Part shown: piece after piece, positions 15,486-23,623 of the stretch
Numbering within the stretch: position 1 is the first letter of the stretch
Layout of the letters: each line of letters opens with the position of its first letter
Assembly (NCBI GenBank): GCA_013298665.1
Contig: JAAFIK010000050.1
Location: 1 to 37,684 of the forward strand
Direction of reading: 5' to 3'
Length of the DNA stretch: 37,684 nucleotides
From: Chitinophagales bacterium
GTDB taxonomy: Bacteria; Bacteroidota; Bacteroidia; Chitinophagales; Chitinophagaceae
Program-made: the position numbers and the translations under genes
The notes under the pieces: generated by a model
The model's database searches: none
Told to the model about the DNA's origin: nothing
Seen by the model: only the letters and a program-made list of their open reading frames with translations

Positions 15486-16748
15486 TCAGTCATATTTACG
15501 CTTTACCCCCACCACGCCCTGGTACGAGAACGTAATATTAATGTTTACATAGTTTTCGCTGAGGATATCCGATGATGCGGTGCCGCGCCTGCCGGCTTCA
15601 AGGGCAAACACCGCGCCGATGGGGCTGTTCCGCCCGTTTCTGCCAATACCAATGGTTGCACCAAAATCCATCAGCCGTTTATTCCTGATTTCGAGGTACG
15701 ATTGCCCGGCATACACCCCTGCCTGGAAAAAGCCCCGCTCATACTGCCATTTGTTGAATGTGTTTACGGTTCCGGACTGCTGGTAACCGAGCGATACACG
15801 GGAACTGTTGACCAGCCGGTAATGGGTACCACTGAATTTTAATGGCGTCCATGCCTGGTGCTGTACACTCATGCTATAGGTGCGCTTGTTGTTGCGGACC
15901 AGCGCGGCTCCGATGTTGACCGAATGTGGCAGGGTAAAGTAATCGTTTTGTGTCTTTACTTTTTTGATCAGTACGCCGTCTTCGCTTTTTACTTCGCGTG
16001 TCAGTTCAGCAAATAGATCGGTTTTGGGTGAGAAGGTCAACCCAAATTTTGCTTCCCAGGCACTATTGAGGCGCAGCCCGGTTTGCACCGAGAAATTGAG
16101 GTAGTAATTACGCAGGTAAGTATTCTGTGTGGTGGTGATTACGGCCTGCGGGCTATTGCTGCCGTACAGGGTTTCTGTTTGCCGCATGGAGCCAAACAGG
16201 AAGGATGCCGTCAGTCCCACAGCGGTATGTTTGGTAAGCTGGTAACCATTGGCCCAGTAAAACTGGTTGACACCACCCTCGCCTTCATTATCGGTAATTG
16301 CAGTTTCGGATGAACCTTGTATGTATTTATCGGCAATAAAACTATAGGCGGATGTGCTGAATGGCTGGAGGCCGAGGGCACTCCCCCACCGCTTATTGAT
16401 TTTAAAACCGAGGCTGGCTTTACGCACCGAAAAATCGGAGGTCTTATTGAAAGGTGCCTTTACGCCTGCTCCGCTGTAGTTGACCTGTTTAAAACGCATG
16501 GTGATGTCAAAGGCATACAAATGATCGGCCAACCGGGGCAGGGATGCGGCATTACTGCTGTTGACATACCGGCTGTCGCCAAGGGCAACATTTGCATTGG
16601 CCATACCGGTATAACGCCCGAACTGACCGGCTTCAATATCACCGATGCCCAGCATGGAATATGGGGAGCTGTTGTTTTGTGCGCCGGCATCCGGTGTACA
16701 AATGATGCCGGATAGCATCAGAAGGGCGGCAGTTTTTTTGCTGAACAT
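15486..16748 (-). CDS. FadL/OmpP1-like outer-membrane beta-barrel protein
   Basis: 420 aa. Signal peptide 1-23 (ending DAGAQ). NNSSPYSMLGIGDIEAGQF and YTGMANANVALGD near the N-terminus are typical of Bacteroidota OmpP1/FadL-type and PorV-like proteins. The rest alternates amphipathic strands and ends in aromatic/polar strands (YVNINITFSYQGVV), as in outer-membrane barrels. It starts 11 bases after the DUF4270 gene, so the two form an operon. It may export or stabilise the surface lipoprotein; cargo unknown. Confidence 0.7.
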   Translation of the reverse strand: MFSKKTAALLMLSGIICTPDAGAQNNSSPYSMLGIGDIEAGQFGRYTGMANANVALGDSRYVNSSNAASLPRLADHLYAFDITMRFKQVNYSGAGVKAPFNKTSDFSVRKASLGFKINKRWGSALGLQPFSTSAYSFIADKYIQGSSETAITDNEGEGGVNQFYWANGYQLTKHTAVGLTASFLFGSMRQTETLYGSNSPQAVITTTQNTYLRNYYLNFSVQTGLRLNSAWEAKFGLTFSPKTDLFAELTREVKSEDGVLIKKVKTQNDYFTLPHSVNIGAALVRNNKRTYSMSVQHQAWTPLKFSGTHYRLVNSSRVSLGYQQSGTVNTFNKWQYERGFFQAGVYAGQSYLEIRNKRLMDFGATIGIGRNGRNSPIGAVFALEAGRRGTASSDILSENYVNINITFSYQGVVGVKRKYD

Positions 16749-16759
16749 GTGTCAATGGT

Positions 16760-18097
16760 TTATTTAACGGATGCGTAATAAATGATTAGTTTGGTTTTTC
16801 CCTCAGCGTTTGTACCATCACCGATGGCCACACGGTTAAATGCACTGGTGGGGTTGTCTGCCAGCAGGAGCAGTCCGTTTTTATTATTGGTAGTGATGGC
16901 AATCTGTTCCTGCAGGTATGCGGTGATGTCGTAGGTATAAGCGGTAGCTGTACCATAGAGGTTGTCAATCTTCAGGTTGCCGAATTGCGCGGTGAATTGC
17001 CCCGACGCATTATCATAGGCGGTGAGGTATGCTCCCGGTTGATTGGCATTGTCGGTGGTTACCAGTCCGAGGCGTGCGGGGAGTGGAAAGGCAGTCGGGT
17101 AGCTGTTGCGCAGCGGCTTTACCACGAGGCTGGCGCGGATGATCTTTGCATAATCGGGTAGTTGAAGCAGTCCGCGCAGATAGGGCACCCTGATCTTGAC
17201 CATACTGCCGGTAATGTACTGGCCAAAACCGGTCTGCTGTGTTTGGGGGGTGTACAATTGCTTTGCCCCCGGCCCCAATGCCGCGATGGCGGTACCCGTG
17301 CGGTTGATGCTGATGTTGTTGAACTGTAAGGCTTTATCGTTGAGCCTGAAATCGATCTGTACTTTTTCGGCATAAGTCCCGGGTTTGTGGTAATACAGGC
17401 GCATGGTCAGGCTGTCTTTAAATCCGGCTACGAGGTTATTGCTGCCATTGCCGGTGATGGCCAGTCCTTTGAAATAATTGATGAACTGTTCATTGCTCTG
17501 TATGGTGGTGGCATTGGTGCGCAATTTGTCAAAGAGGTCCTGCCCGAGTGCTGCGGGCAGTTTCAGGGCAATGCTATCATTGGTTACAGACCGGAAGAGC
17601 AGTTGCCTGCTTGCCAATGGAGTGGCCGTATACGTCCTTTTGTGGTGGTTGTAAAAACCGGTCTGGTCGGGTGCGGTTTTAAGCACATCCGTCAACTGGT
17701 GAACGCTGATGGTATAGGGCAGCGATGTATCGCCATAGAAACTGTTGTTCCCTTTCAGCAGCAGCCGCACCGAATCAAAAACGGATCCCGCGGGTATGCT
17801 GTAGGTTTCAACGGGTATGCCCAATTGTACAAAAGATTGTGCGCTTATCTTCCCGAATTGCGGATCGGTATAATTGCCGCAGAGGATGGTACCGGTAGCA
17901 GAGGATATAAAGGAATCTACATATACTGTCGATATTTCAAGTGTGGCGGAATCAACGACAACTATATTGGTGGTATTGTTGTCCACAAAATCACTGCCTG
18001 TATCAATATAAGCCTTTTCACAGGCTTGCAGAGAGAGCAGCAGTATCAACAGTGCAAAGTAATATCGTTTCAGCCGGTAATGTATCCATGAACGCAT
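16760..18097 (-). CDS. DUF4270 surface lipoprotein
   Basis: 445 aa from ATG 18097; a TTG seven codons upstream is less likely. Lipobox LLLSLQAC (Cys26), then ACEKAYIDTGSDFVDNNT and DSATLEISTVYVDSF, which are characteristic of DUF4270. Later DSVRLLLKGNNSFYGD and SSKLxx-like strand repeats point to a DNRLRE-like beta domain near the C-terminus (FNRVAIGDGTN, KLIIYYAS). It is first in a two-gene operon with the OmpP1-like barrel and divergent from the Kelch gene. It probably sits in the outer membrane. Confidence 0.85.
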   Translation of the reverse strand: MRSWIHYRLKRYYFALLILLLSLQACEKAYIDTGSDFVDNNTTNIVVVDSATLEISTVYVDSFISSATGTILCGNYTDPQFGKISAQSFVQLGIPVETYSIPAGSVFDSVRLLLKGNNSFYGDTSLPYTISVHQLTDVLKTAPDQTGFYNHHKRTYTATPLASRQLLFRSVTNDSIALKLPAALGQDLFDKLRTNATTIQSNEQFINYFKGLAITGNGSNNLVAGFKDSLTMRLYYHKPGTYAEKVQIDFRLNDKALQFNNISINRTGTAIAALGPGAKQLYTPQTQQTGFGQYITGSMVKIRVPYLRGLLQLPDYAKIIRASLVVKPLRNSYPTAFPLPARLGLVTTDNANQPGAYLTAYDNASGQFTAQFGNLKIDNLYGTATAYTYDITAYLQEQIAITTNNKNGLLLLADNPTSAFNRVAIGDGTNAEGKTKLIIYYASVK

Positions 18098-18317
18098 AGT
18101 GAATAATTTTCGGGACAATATTATTGTGCAATGACGCCGGAGTTTTGTTAATATCTATTGTGATGTCTTTTTTATCTGCCAACACGGGTTTTTGCCATAC
18201 CCGGAACGCTATGACCATTTGCGGGGTACTGATGTACCCGTCAACGGTGATAGGCGTATTACTCTATTGAAAAAGGCTGTTTGTCGACAAGTCGCCCACT
18301 TAACTACTTTTTAACAA

Positions 18318-18346
18318 TTGCCCGATACGGGGCAGGTCTATTTTTG
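18318..18346 (+). promoter_or_regulatory. Promoter of the Kelch-DUF4907 operon
   Basis: TTG (18318-18320), 18 bases, then TATTTTTG (18339-18346), an exact TAnnTTTG. The -7 element ends only 11 bases before the ATG, so the leader must be very short. Confidence 0.65.
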
Positions 18347-18357
18347 AAAAAACAATT

Positions 18358-19377
18358 ATGCGCCGATTTAACAATGTTCGTTTTCTTTTTATCATGAGTG
18401 GCCTGTTGTGGCTGACGGGTTGTACAAAGTCCGACAGCACAGACGATGATGTGCTGGGCAACTGGATACGTCGTTCCGACTTTGAGGGTGTGGCAAGAAG
18501 TGAGGCGGTTTCTTTTGTGATTAATAATAAAGGATATATCGCGGGCGGGTATGATGGTACTGACCGTTTAAGAGACCTCTGGCAATATGATGCCACACAA
18601 AACTTCTGGGTACAGAGAGCCGATTTTCCCGGTACCCCGCGCAGTTCTGCTACTGGTTTTGCCATCAACGATAAAGGCTATATGGGTACAGGGTACGATG
18701 GGGTGGACAAACTGAAAGATTTCTGGGAATATGATGCTGCTGCCAATACCTGGGCGCGTAAGGCCGATTTTGGTGGCTCGGCACGCTATGATGCAGTGAG
18801 CTTCGGGCTTTCGGGTAAGGGCTATATCACCACCGGCTATGATGGCAATTATTTAAAAGACCTCTGGGAGTATAACCCGGGCACCAATAGCTGGATACAG
18901 AGAACGAGCATGGGGGGATCCAAACGCTCCGGCGCTACTGCATTTATCTACCAGAATAAGGCGTATGTCTGTTCGGGCATCAATAATGGCAGCAGTACAT
19001 CCGTCAACGACCTGTGGGTATTCGACCCGGCTGCTGCTGCGCCGTGGACGGAAAAAAGAAAAATAAGTAATGTGAGTGATGATGACTATGATGACAAATA
19101 CGCCATCGTAAGGGGTAATGCAGTATCGTTTATCATGAACAATAAGGCTTACCTCTGTACCGGCGAAAACGGTACAGCACTGCAGGATACCTGGGAGTAT
19201 GATTTTGGTACGGATGTGTGGACAAAGAAAACAGGGTACGAGGGTACAGCCAGAACAGGTGCTGCGGGCTTTTCGCTCAACAACCGCGGGTTCCTGCTTA
19301 CGGGCCGCAGCAGCAATACCCCTTTTGATGATATGCGCGAATTTTTTCCCGATAAAGAATATGACAGCAATGATTAA
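18358..19377 (+). CDS. Kelch-repeat lipoprotein
   Basis: 339 aa. Lipobox LLWLTGC (Cys22). About six Kelch blades follow, each about 48-50 residues, with the recurring pattern R..A..F.I..KGY...GYDG....D.W.YD...N.W..., for example AVSFVINNKGYIAGGYDGTD and ATGFAINDKGYMGTGYDGVD. This gives a closed beta-propeller used for protein or glycan binding rather than catalysis. The stop overlaps the DUF4907 start, so the two are translated together. It is divergent from the DUF4270 operon, and the four probably form one surface system. Confidence 0.88.
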   Translation: MRRFNNVRFLFIMSGLLWLTGCTKSDSTDDDVLGNWIRRSDFEGVARSEAVSFVINNKGYIAGGYDGTDRLRDLWQYDATQNFWVQRADFPGTPRSSATGFAINDKGYMGTGYDGVDKLKDFWEYDAAANTWARKADFGGSARYDAVSFGLSGKGYITTGYDGNYLKDLWEYNPGTNSWIQRTSMGGSKRSGATAFIYQNKAYVCSGINNGSSTSVNDLWVFDPAAAAPWTEKRKISNVSDDDYDDKYAIVRGNAVSFIMNNKAYLCTGENGTALQDTWEYDFGTDVWTKKTGYEGTARTGAAGFSLNNRGFLLTGRSSNTPFDDMREFFPDKEYDSND

Positions 19378-19696
19378 GTTGATGGGTATTGCCCTGCTGG
19401 TGGTGGCAACGCGGGTAATGCCGGGCTGTACATCGCCTGCGCCGGATTCCGATACAAGGCTGAAGGTGGAAGCCCAAACTTTTCCCTCGGGTAAAGGCTG
19501 GGGATACCGGATCATCATCAACCAGCGGGTATTTATACAGCAGCCTTATATTCCTGTACTGGAGGGGGAAAAAGAATTTGCCACAGAGATGGACGCGCGT
19601 AAAACAGCACAGTATGTCGCGCAAAAAATAATACGGCACGAGCGGCCAGCCCTCACAAAAGAAGAGTTAGTGCAGTTGGGTGTTGCCGGAAGATAG
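19361..19696 (+). CDS. DUF4907 family lipoprotein
   Basis: 111 aa from ATG 19361; ATG 19370 is also possible. The start lies inside the end of the Kelch gene. A short hydrophobic segment ends at Cys23 (VMPGC). The family core is clear: GKGWGYRIIINQRVFIQQPY, then IPVLEGEKEFATEMDARKTA and AQKI at the end. DUF4907 proteins commonly follow Kelch proteins in Bacteroidota, as here. Function unknown. Confidence 0.85.
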   Translation: MTAMIKLMGIALLVVATRVMPGCTSPAPDSDTRLKVEAQTFPSGKGWGYRIIINQRVFIQQPYIPVLEGEKEFATEMDARKTAQYVAQKIIRHERPALTKEELVQLGVAGR

Positions 19697-19723
19697 TTTT
19701 TTTTAAGCTGGGTTTTTTGTAAT

Positions 19724-19751
19724 GAAAGGGGTGATGTATATCACTCCTTTC
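19724..19751. terminator. Bidirectional stem-loop between convergent genes
   Basis: GAAAGGGGTGAT (19724-19735) pairs with ATCACTCCTTTC (19740-19751) except for one mismatch. It touches the stop codon of the minus-strand LytTR gene and lies just after the DUF4907 gene. U-tracts are weak on both sides. Confidence 0.5.
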
Positions 19752-20465
19752 TTATGAGAACTGGTCAACTATGGCAAAGAGTGTATTGCGGTAACGTTCG
19801 CCAATAGGGATATGTTTTTGCCCGATGATCACTTCTCCCTTCCCGATGCTGTCGATATGGCGGAAAGAGACAACGTAAGAACGGTGTACCCGTACAAAGC
19901 CGTCAGCCGGCAGTTTAGCAACCAGGGTCTTGAGGTTTTGCAGGGTAATGATGGGTTTGGGCTTATTCACAAGATATACCTGTGTATAGTCTTTCATGCC
20001 TTCGCAAAAAAGTATCTCGTCAAACCGCACTTTATAAAAACGGTACTCCGATTTGATAAAGACAAAATCAAAAGCGGGACTTGTATCATTTGTTGCTGAT
20101 GCCCCGGCAAAATCCCATGCCATACGGGTTACCTGCACAAAATCGGTATAGGAAACCGGCGTTGTTAAAAAACTAAAGATATCGGTTGCCTGTACACCAG
20201 CAGACGCATCTTCACGTTTACCGGCAAGGATAACGAGACTGTTGCGGCAGTTGTCAAAAAGCAAACCAGCATTTTCATCACCACCGGGTGCTATCCCATA
20301 AAAAACAATATCAATCGGAAATTCCTGCAGGTAGTGGCTGGCTTCTCTGGCACTAACAGGGGGGCAAACTGCTTTCAGCCAGGGTAACTTACCGGCATAC
20401 CGGAACAACATTTGCAGGGTGGCCGTATCGTTACCCGCGAGTAAGCATTTTAATTGTTGCTTCAT
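19752..20465 (-). CDS. LytTR regulator with degenerate receiver domain
   Basis: 237 aa. The C-terminal LytTR DNA-binding domain (about 130-237) is normal: SEYRFYKVRFDEILFCEGMK, then DYTQVYL, LPADGFVRVHRSYVVSF and GEVIIGQKHIPIGERYR. The N-terminal half has receiver length but has lost the key residues. The acidic pocket is GND (Asp13 only), the phospho-acceptor position reads FYGI with Gly57 instead of Asp, and the conserved Lys before Pro is Thr (FLTTPV). Phosphorylation by a LytS kinase is therefore unlikely; it may be controlled by expression or dimerisation. It is divergent from the LytS gene and convergent with DUF4907. Confidence 0.85.
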   Translation of the reverse strand: MKQQLKCLLAGNDTATLQMLFRYAGKLPWLKAVCPPVSAREASHYLQEFPIDIVFYGIAPGGDENAGLLFDNCRNSLVILAGKREDASAGVQATDIFSFLTTPVSYTDFVQVTRMAWDFAGASATNDTSPAFDFVFIKSEYRFYKVRFDEILFCEGMKDYTQVYLVNKPKPIITLQNLKTLVAKLPADGFVRVHRSYVVSFRHIDSIGKGEVIIGQKHIPIGERYRNTLFAIVDQFS

Positions 20466-20661
20466 AAAACAGTTTTGGTACCGGCCTTAAAATTAGTGGC
20501 TAAAATGAGCAAGAGAATGTTAAAAAAACACACTGCACTTGTTTACCGGTGTTTGTGTATGGTTGGCCGGTATAGCCATTCCGGGCAGAAACATTTGCTA
20601 TATTTATGCGGTTAAAAAATGCTTTTGTGTATTTTGCAACAGGCTTACCGGGTACAACAAG

Positions 20662-21726
20662 ATGAAAAAAAAGTATATCCCCATATTGATCCATATTGCC
20701 GGATGGCTGGCCTTTATGCTGCTGCCCAGTCTGATCATATCACTCCCCTACCTGTTTAGCAACAGGCTGCCGGATGATATAACACCACCTCCTTCGGATG
20801 TACAACTCTCTCCTTTTATCCCGCTGCTCGCCATCACGCTGATCATTGGCCCGTTTTACCTCAACCGTTATTACCTGTTGCCAAAGCTGTACTATAATGG
20901 TAAGCGTTTTTTGTATTTTATCATCAGTATTGCCTTTATGCTTCTTGCTGTTTACCTGCCCCAGTATATCCAGCGGAATTTCGGTCCGCCAAATTCTGTT
21001 TTCAGCGAGCTGATGAAAAAGCGGCCCTTTGATGCAATGTTTACCTTCTTCAGTATGCTGCAGTTTATGGTGGTCTGGTTTTTCAGCAGTATCGTATATC
21101 TCGCTTACCGCAACCGTTTGATTGCTGCCAATAATGAAGAGATGAAAGTACAGCGCCTTGATGCTGAGGTATTGTACCTCAAGGCACAGATCAACCCGCA
21201 TTTTCTTTTCAATACACTCAATAATATTTATGCCCTCAGCATCTGTAATACGGAACTGGCTCCGGAGGCCATCCTGAAATTATCATCGATCATGCGCTAT
21301 GTTACGCAGGACGCGCAAGCTGAAAAAGTATTGCTGGAACAGGAGCTGGATTACCTGTCGGATTATATCGCCCTGGAGGAAATGCGGAGTAACCAGAAAC
21401 TGGATGTGGTTTTCAACCGTCCGTATGGAACAACCCATACCCGGATTGCCCCGCTCCTGCTGATCAACTTTATAGAGAATGCATTCAAGCATGGAGTGAG
21501 TAACCATATTGACTGTTTTGTACACGTTACCATCACGCTCACCGGTACGCTGTTGCAGATGGAAGTGTCAAACAAAAAAATGATGACGGCTCTACACCAT
21601 ACAACCAACCGTGGTATTGCCAATACCCTGAGGCGGCTGCAGTTGCAATATCCCGGCAAACATATATATAAGGTAGATGATCGTGATGGTCATTACCATG
21701 TCATCCTTCAACTCGATCTTTCATGA
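20662..21726 (+). CDS. LytS-type sensor histidine kinase
   Basis: 354 aa from ATG 20662. Four membrane helices (about 6-30, 52-68, 83-100 and 125-149) with little extracytoplasmic sequence. A short linker leads to the His_kinase domain LYLKAQINPHFLFNTLNNIY with His180 as phosphorylation site. An ATPase domain follows with N-box PLLLINFIENAFKHG (264-278) and a reduced RGIANTLRRL G-box. It autophosphorylates and passes phosphate to the next gene, with which it overlaps by ATGA at 21723-21726. Confidence 0.88.
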   Translation: MKKKYIPILIHIAGWLAFMLLPSLIISLPYLFSNRLPDDITPPPSDVQLSPFIPLLAITLIIGPFYLNRYYLLPKLYYNGKRFLYFIISIAFMLLAVYLPQYIQRNFGPPNSVFSELMKKRPFDAMFTFFSMLQFMVVWFFSSIVYLAYRNRLIAANNEEMKVQRLDAEVLYLKAQINPHFLFNTLNNIYALSICNTELAPEAILKLSSIMRYVTQDAQAEKVLLEQELDYLSDYIALEEMRSNQKLDVVFNRPYGTTHTRIAPLLLINFIENAFKHGVSNHIDCFVHVTITLTGTLLQMEVSNKKMMTALHHTTNRGIANTLRRLQLQYPGKHIYKVDDRDGHYHVILQLDLS

Positions 21727-22412
21727 TGCATTGCATAGCCATAGACGATGAGCCACTGGCGCTCGAAGTATTAAAGAAATATGCATCCGCTGTAACGGAG
21801 ATCAATCTGGTGGCTGTATTTTCTGATCCCGTGCTGGCACAGGAATACCTGAACGACAATCCGGTTGACCTCATTTTCTTAGACATCCGGATGCCTGATA
21901 TCAATGGCTTTGCGCTGTATACAAGCCTGGCTATAAAACCAATGGTGATCTTTACCACGGCTTATAAGGAATATGCCATTGACGGCTTTGAGGTTGCTGC
22001 AATAGACTATCTGCTGAAACCTTTTACACCCGACCGGTTTAAGAAAGCCGTGGAAAAAGCGCTGAACCAGGGAAGAATACAAGCCGTAAACCGCCCGGCC
22101 GCCGTGCAATACCTGTACGTACATGCCGACTATAAACTCCAGCGCATTGCGATCAACGACATCTGCTATATTGAGGCCATGGATGATTATGCAAAAATCA
22201 ATACCGCAACCCAATCGTATATGACCCAGATATCGATGAAAGCCATATTGGAAAAACTACCCCGGCCCGATTTTATCCGCATCCACCGGAGTTATATCGT
22301 TGCGGCAAAAATGATTGCCTTTATCCAGTTCAGGAAAATCGGATTGGACAACGGGCTTGAACTGCCTGTTGGGGATACCTACCGCAAAGGTTTGGCTGAA
22401 CTAAGGCCATAA
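21723..22412 (+). CDS. LytR/AlgR-type response regulator
   Basis: 229 aa. The receiver domain is intact: acidic pair in IAIDDEPLAL (Asp8/Asp9), acceptor Asp54 in LIFLDIRMPD, Thr in FTTAYKEYAI and Lys99 in YLLKPF. The LytTR domain starts near residue 130 (YLYVHADYKLQRI, then YIEAMDDYAKI, RIHRSYIVAA and LPVGDTYRKGL). Contrast with the neighbouring 19752-20465 protein, which lacks these receiver residues. Its start overlaps the kinase stop, giving a coupled pair. Confidence 0.9.
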   Translation: MMHCIAIDDEPLALEVLKKYASAVTEINLVAVFSDPVLAQEYLNDNPVDLIFLDIRMPDINGFALYTSLAIKPMVIFTTAYKEYAIDGFEVAAIDYLLKPFTPDRFKKAVEKALNQGRIQAVNRPAAVQYLYVHADYKLQRIAINDICYIEAMDDYAKINTATQSYMTQISMKAILEKLPRPDFIRIHRSYIVAAKMIAFIQFRKIGLDNGLELPVGDTYRKGLAELRP

Positions 22413-22774
22413 CAACGGATGTGGTTCTTTTTTGTGTAACGCTTCCCGCGCTGCATTTCCCAATCCATCACCACCTATCCCCGGATTTGGGGATGTCTGC
22501 TCCCGGTATCGGGGATTATTTGCCTGCCATAAATGCCGCATCTTTGTATCATAAACAAACACGGCAGAGAACAGCGGATTGGTTAATAACAACAGAGTGG
22601 TTTTAAATTCCGGAAGTGCCTTCCTCCCTATGCGGGAGGAGGCGTACCTCTGGAGCAGTTACCGGATGGCAGTGTGCAAATAACCATTTCAGGCTATCGG
22701 GCTGCCTCCCCGGGTTAGGGTATTGTACATCTGCTGTTATTGAACGAATTTTGTAATGCATAATTTCCGACAAG
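22413..22774. other. Intergenic stretch, one weak hairpin
   Basis: No gene is seen. TCCTCCC (22622-22628) pairs with GGGAGGA (22634-22640) but lacks a U-tract. Upstream of 22775, TTG (22740-22742), 18 bases and TAATTTCC (22761-22768) form a possible imperfect promoter for the next gene. Confidence 0.4.
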
Positions 22775-23530
22775 ATGAAAAAGTATATTTCCGGCATCAT
22801 GGTGGTATTGCTGATCAGCTTCACTGCCTGTACAAAACCAGCTGCAGTGGCCGGCGAACCCAAGGTATTTACCGCCACTGGTAACCTGCAGGCTAAAATG
22901 GATGAATTCCGTGTTCAGTTGGGGGTGCTGAATACCAGTCCCGGTGCCGGTGCCGGAAGAAGGGAGATCAACTGGGATGGCGTTGCTGATGCCTTTAATG
23001 GCAACAGACTACCCAATGATTTTTTTAACCCTACAGATGCCGGTGCCCCTGCTTCCCGGCAAAGGGGGCTCATCTATGGTGGCGCCAGTACTGCTACGGT
23101 AAGTGCTACCGGCTTTTCTGAGATCAACACGCTTGCTGCGGCGTCTTTCCCAAGTTTCAGCGGCAGTAAAAGTTTTGCGGTAACCAATAGTAACTTGTGG
23201 CCGGTAGAGTTCCGGGTGGCCGGACAAACTTTTGCCGCCACAACCAAAGCCTTCGGGGCTGTATTTACGGATGTAGATGTTGCGGGAACAACCTTCCTGG
23301 AATTTTTTAATGAAGGCCGCAGTCTTGGCAAATTCTATGTTCCCCCGCACGACAATACCTCGGCGTTCTCCTTTCTTGGTGTCTATTTCCCTGATGAATT
23401 GGTTACCCGTGTAGATGTGGGACACCAGGGCCGGTTGATCGATGGTGAAAAGGATATTACCCAGGGGGGTACAAAAGACCTCGTGGTACTGGATGATTTT
23501 ATTTACAGCGAACCGGTAAAAAAGCAATAG
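22775..23530 (+). CDS. Hypothetical lipoprotein with a single secreted beta domain
   Basis: 251 aa. Signal peptide with Cys19 (ISFTACTK). The mature part has a GAGAGRREINWDGVADAFNG segment and, later, KAFGAVFTDVDVAGTTFLEF and FSFLGVYFPDELVTRVDVGH. This last part resembles secreted domains found in environmental bacteria; I cannot name the family. It is 93 bases upstream of the propeller kinase gene and could be part of its output or sensing, but no direct evidence shows this. Confidence 0.65.
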   Translation: MKKYISGIMVVLLISFTACTKPAAVAGEPKVFTATGNLQAKMDEFRVQLGVLNTSPGAGAGRREINWDGVADAFNGNRLPNDFFNPTDAGAPASRQRGLIYGGASTATVSATGFSEINTLAAASFPSFSGSKSFAVTNSNLWPVEFRVAGQTFAATTKAFGAVFTDVDVAGTTFLEFFNEGRSLGKFYVPPHDNTSAFSFLGVYFPDELVTRVDVGHQGRLIDGEKDITQGGTKDLVVLDDFIYSEPVKKQ

Positions 23531-23623
23531 CCTTTGCCAGGCCACTCCTCTCCTTCTGCGGAAGAACACATGCCGCAACCATACCGGCATTGCCCTATCT
23601 TTATACAAAGAACAGGCATCTGT

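Noticed and set aside
17387..18091. 234-aa plus-strand ORF opposite the DUF4270 gene
   Set aside because: Antisense shadow; the minus strand carries the lipobox and the DUF4270 motifs.
18358..19377. Short repeated units as a CRISPR or tandem DNA repeat
   Set aside because: The periodicity of about 150 bases is the coding pattern of Kelch blades, with protein-level rather than DNA-level identity.
22622..22640. Terminator after the LytTR regulator
   Set aside because: The stem has only 7 bp, no U-tract follows, and it is 200 bases past the stop codon.
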